Shown here one piece after another: positions 5,363 through 5,499 of a stretch of 5,499 bases of DNA. The stretch covers positions 1 to 5,499 of the forward strand of contig QHUF01000037.1 in assembly GCA_003221075.1 (NCBI GenBank), given 5' to 3'. The notes under the pieces were generated by a model that searched no databases, was not told the DNA's origin, and was given only the letters and a program-made list of their open reading frames with translations. Positions within the stretch are counted from its first letter, which is position 1. Each line of letters begins with the position of its first letter. This DNA comes from Gemmatimonadota bacterium (GTDB lineage: Bacteria > Gemmatimonadota > Gemmatimonadetes > Gemmatimonadales > GWC2-71-9). Made by a program: the position numbers and the translations under genes.

Positions 5363-5499
5363 CGATCGCGGCCGCGAGCTCGCTCAGTTCATACGGTTTG
5401 ACGAGATAGCGGCTGTGACCCAGGTCGAGCACGTCCATCAGCGGCTCCATGCTCACATACGCCGTCGTGACCACGACCGGGAGGGTGGGCCGCGTTTCC
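5349..5499 (-). CDS. Response-regulator receiver domain, C-terminal fragment
   Basis: The last 49 residues of a two-component receiver (REC) domain, cut by the right window edge. PVVVTTAY (residues 7-14 of the visible part) matches beta strand 4 with its conserved switch threonine or serine. GHSRYLVKPYELSELAAAI (27-45) matches beta strand 5 with the conserved Lys-Pro pair (K34, P35), followed by helix 5. The protein stops directly after helix 5, so no output domain follows; it is either a stand-alone CheY/Spo0F-like receiver or the receiver at the C-terminus of a hybrid histidine kinase. The phospho-acceptor aspartate lies outside the window and cannot be checked. Its TGA stop is 14 bases inside ccmA, suggesting co-transcription and translational coupling with the ccm genes. 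Confidence 0.8.
   Translation of the reverse strand, partial: ETRPTLPVVVTTAYVSMEPLMDVLDLGHSRYLVKPYELSELAAAIDAAG

Overview
The window is a dense, high-GC bacterial chromosomal segment made of two housekeeping blocks on the minus strand, separated by one plus-strand gene. It reads as a tetrapyrrole (heme) synthesis cluster, hemD-hemC-hemB, next to a cytochrome c maturation (System I) cluster, ccmA-ccmB-ccmC-ccmD. A Gram-negative, respiring organism fits, because System I maturation exports heme across the inner membrane to periplasmic cytochromes. Base composition and protein style (for example the N-terminus of HemB) would suit Gemmatimonadota or a similar deep Gram-negative lineage. That is an impression, not a demonstrated placement.

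Layout from the right edge, in the direction of minus-strand transcription. The last 49 residues of a response-regulator receiver domain (5349-5499, cut by the window edge) overlap the start of ccmA. ccmA, ccmB, ccmC and a 36-codon ccmD then follow, each overlapping the next by 4 to 14 bases, so they are almost certainly one translationally coupled operon. ccmD ends inside the 3' end of a convergent plus-strand gene (2674-3270) for a small TPR-repeat protein of unknown function. That gene starts only 65 bases from the divergent start of hemD. hemD, hemC and hemB follow leftwards, joined by ATGA stop/start overlaps. hemB runs off the left edge with about its last 15 residues missing.

How the genes fit together: HemB condenses two 5-aminolevulinate molecules to porphobilinogen, HemC polymerises four of these to hydroxymethylbilane, and HemD closes and inverts ring D to give uroporphyrinogen III. 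Heme made from this precursor is the cargo of CcmC, with CcmD and the CcmAB ATPase acting in loading and release of holo-CcmE. The later genes ccmE, ccmF, ccmG and ccmH are not in the window.

Apart from the 65-base divergent intergenic region there is essentially no non-coding DNA. I see no tRNA, rRNA, CRISPR array, insertion sequence or convincing terminator. I do not find a convincing undescribed system. The points most worth a second look are the receiver-domain gene coupled to ccmA, the tiny ccmD overlapping genes on both sides, the GC-rich TPR gene between the two blocks, and the TTG start and G-rich leader proposed for hemD.
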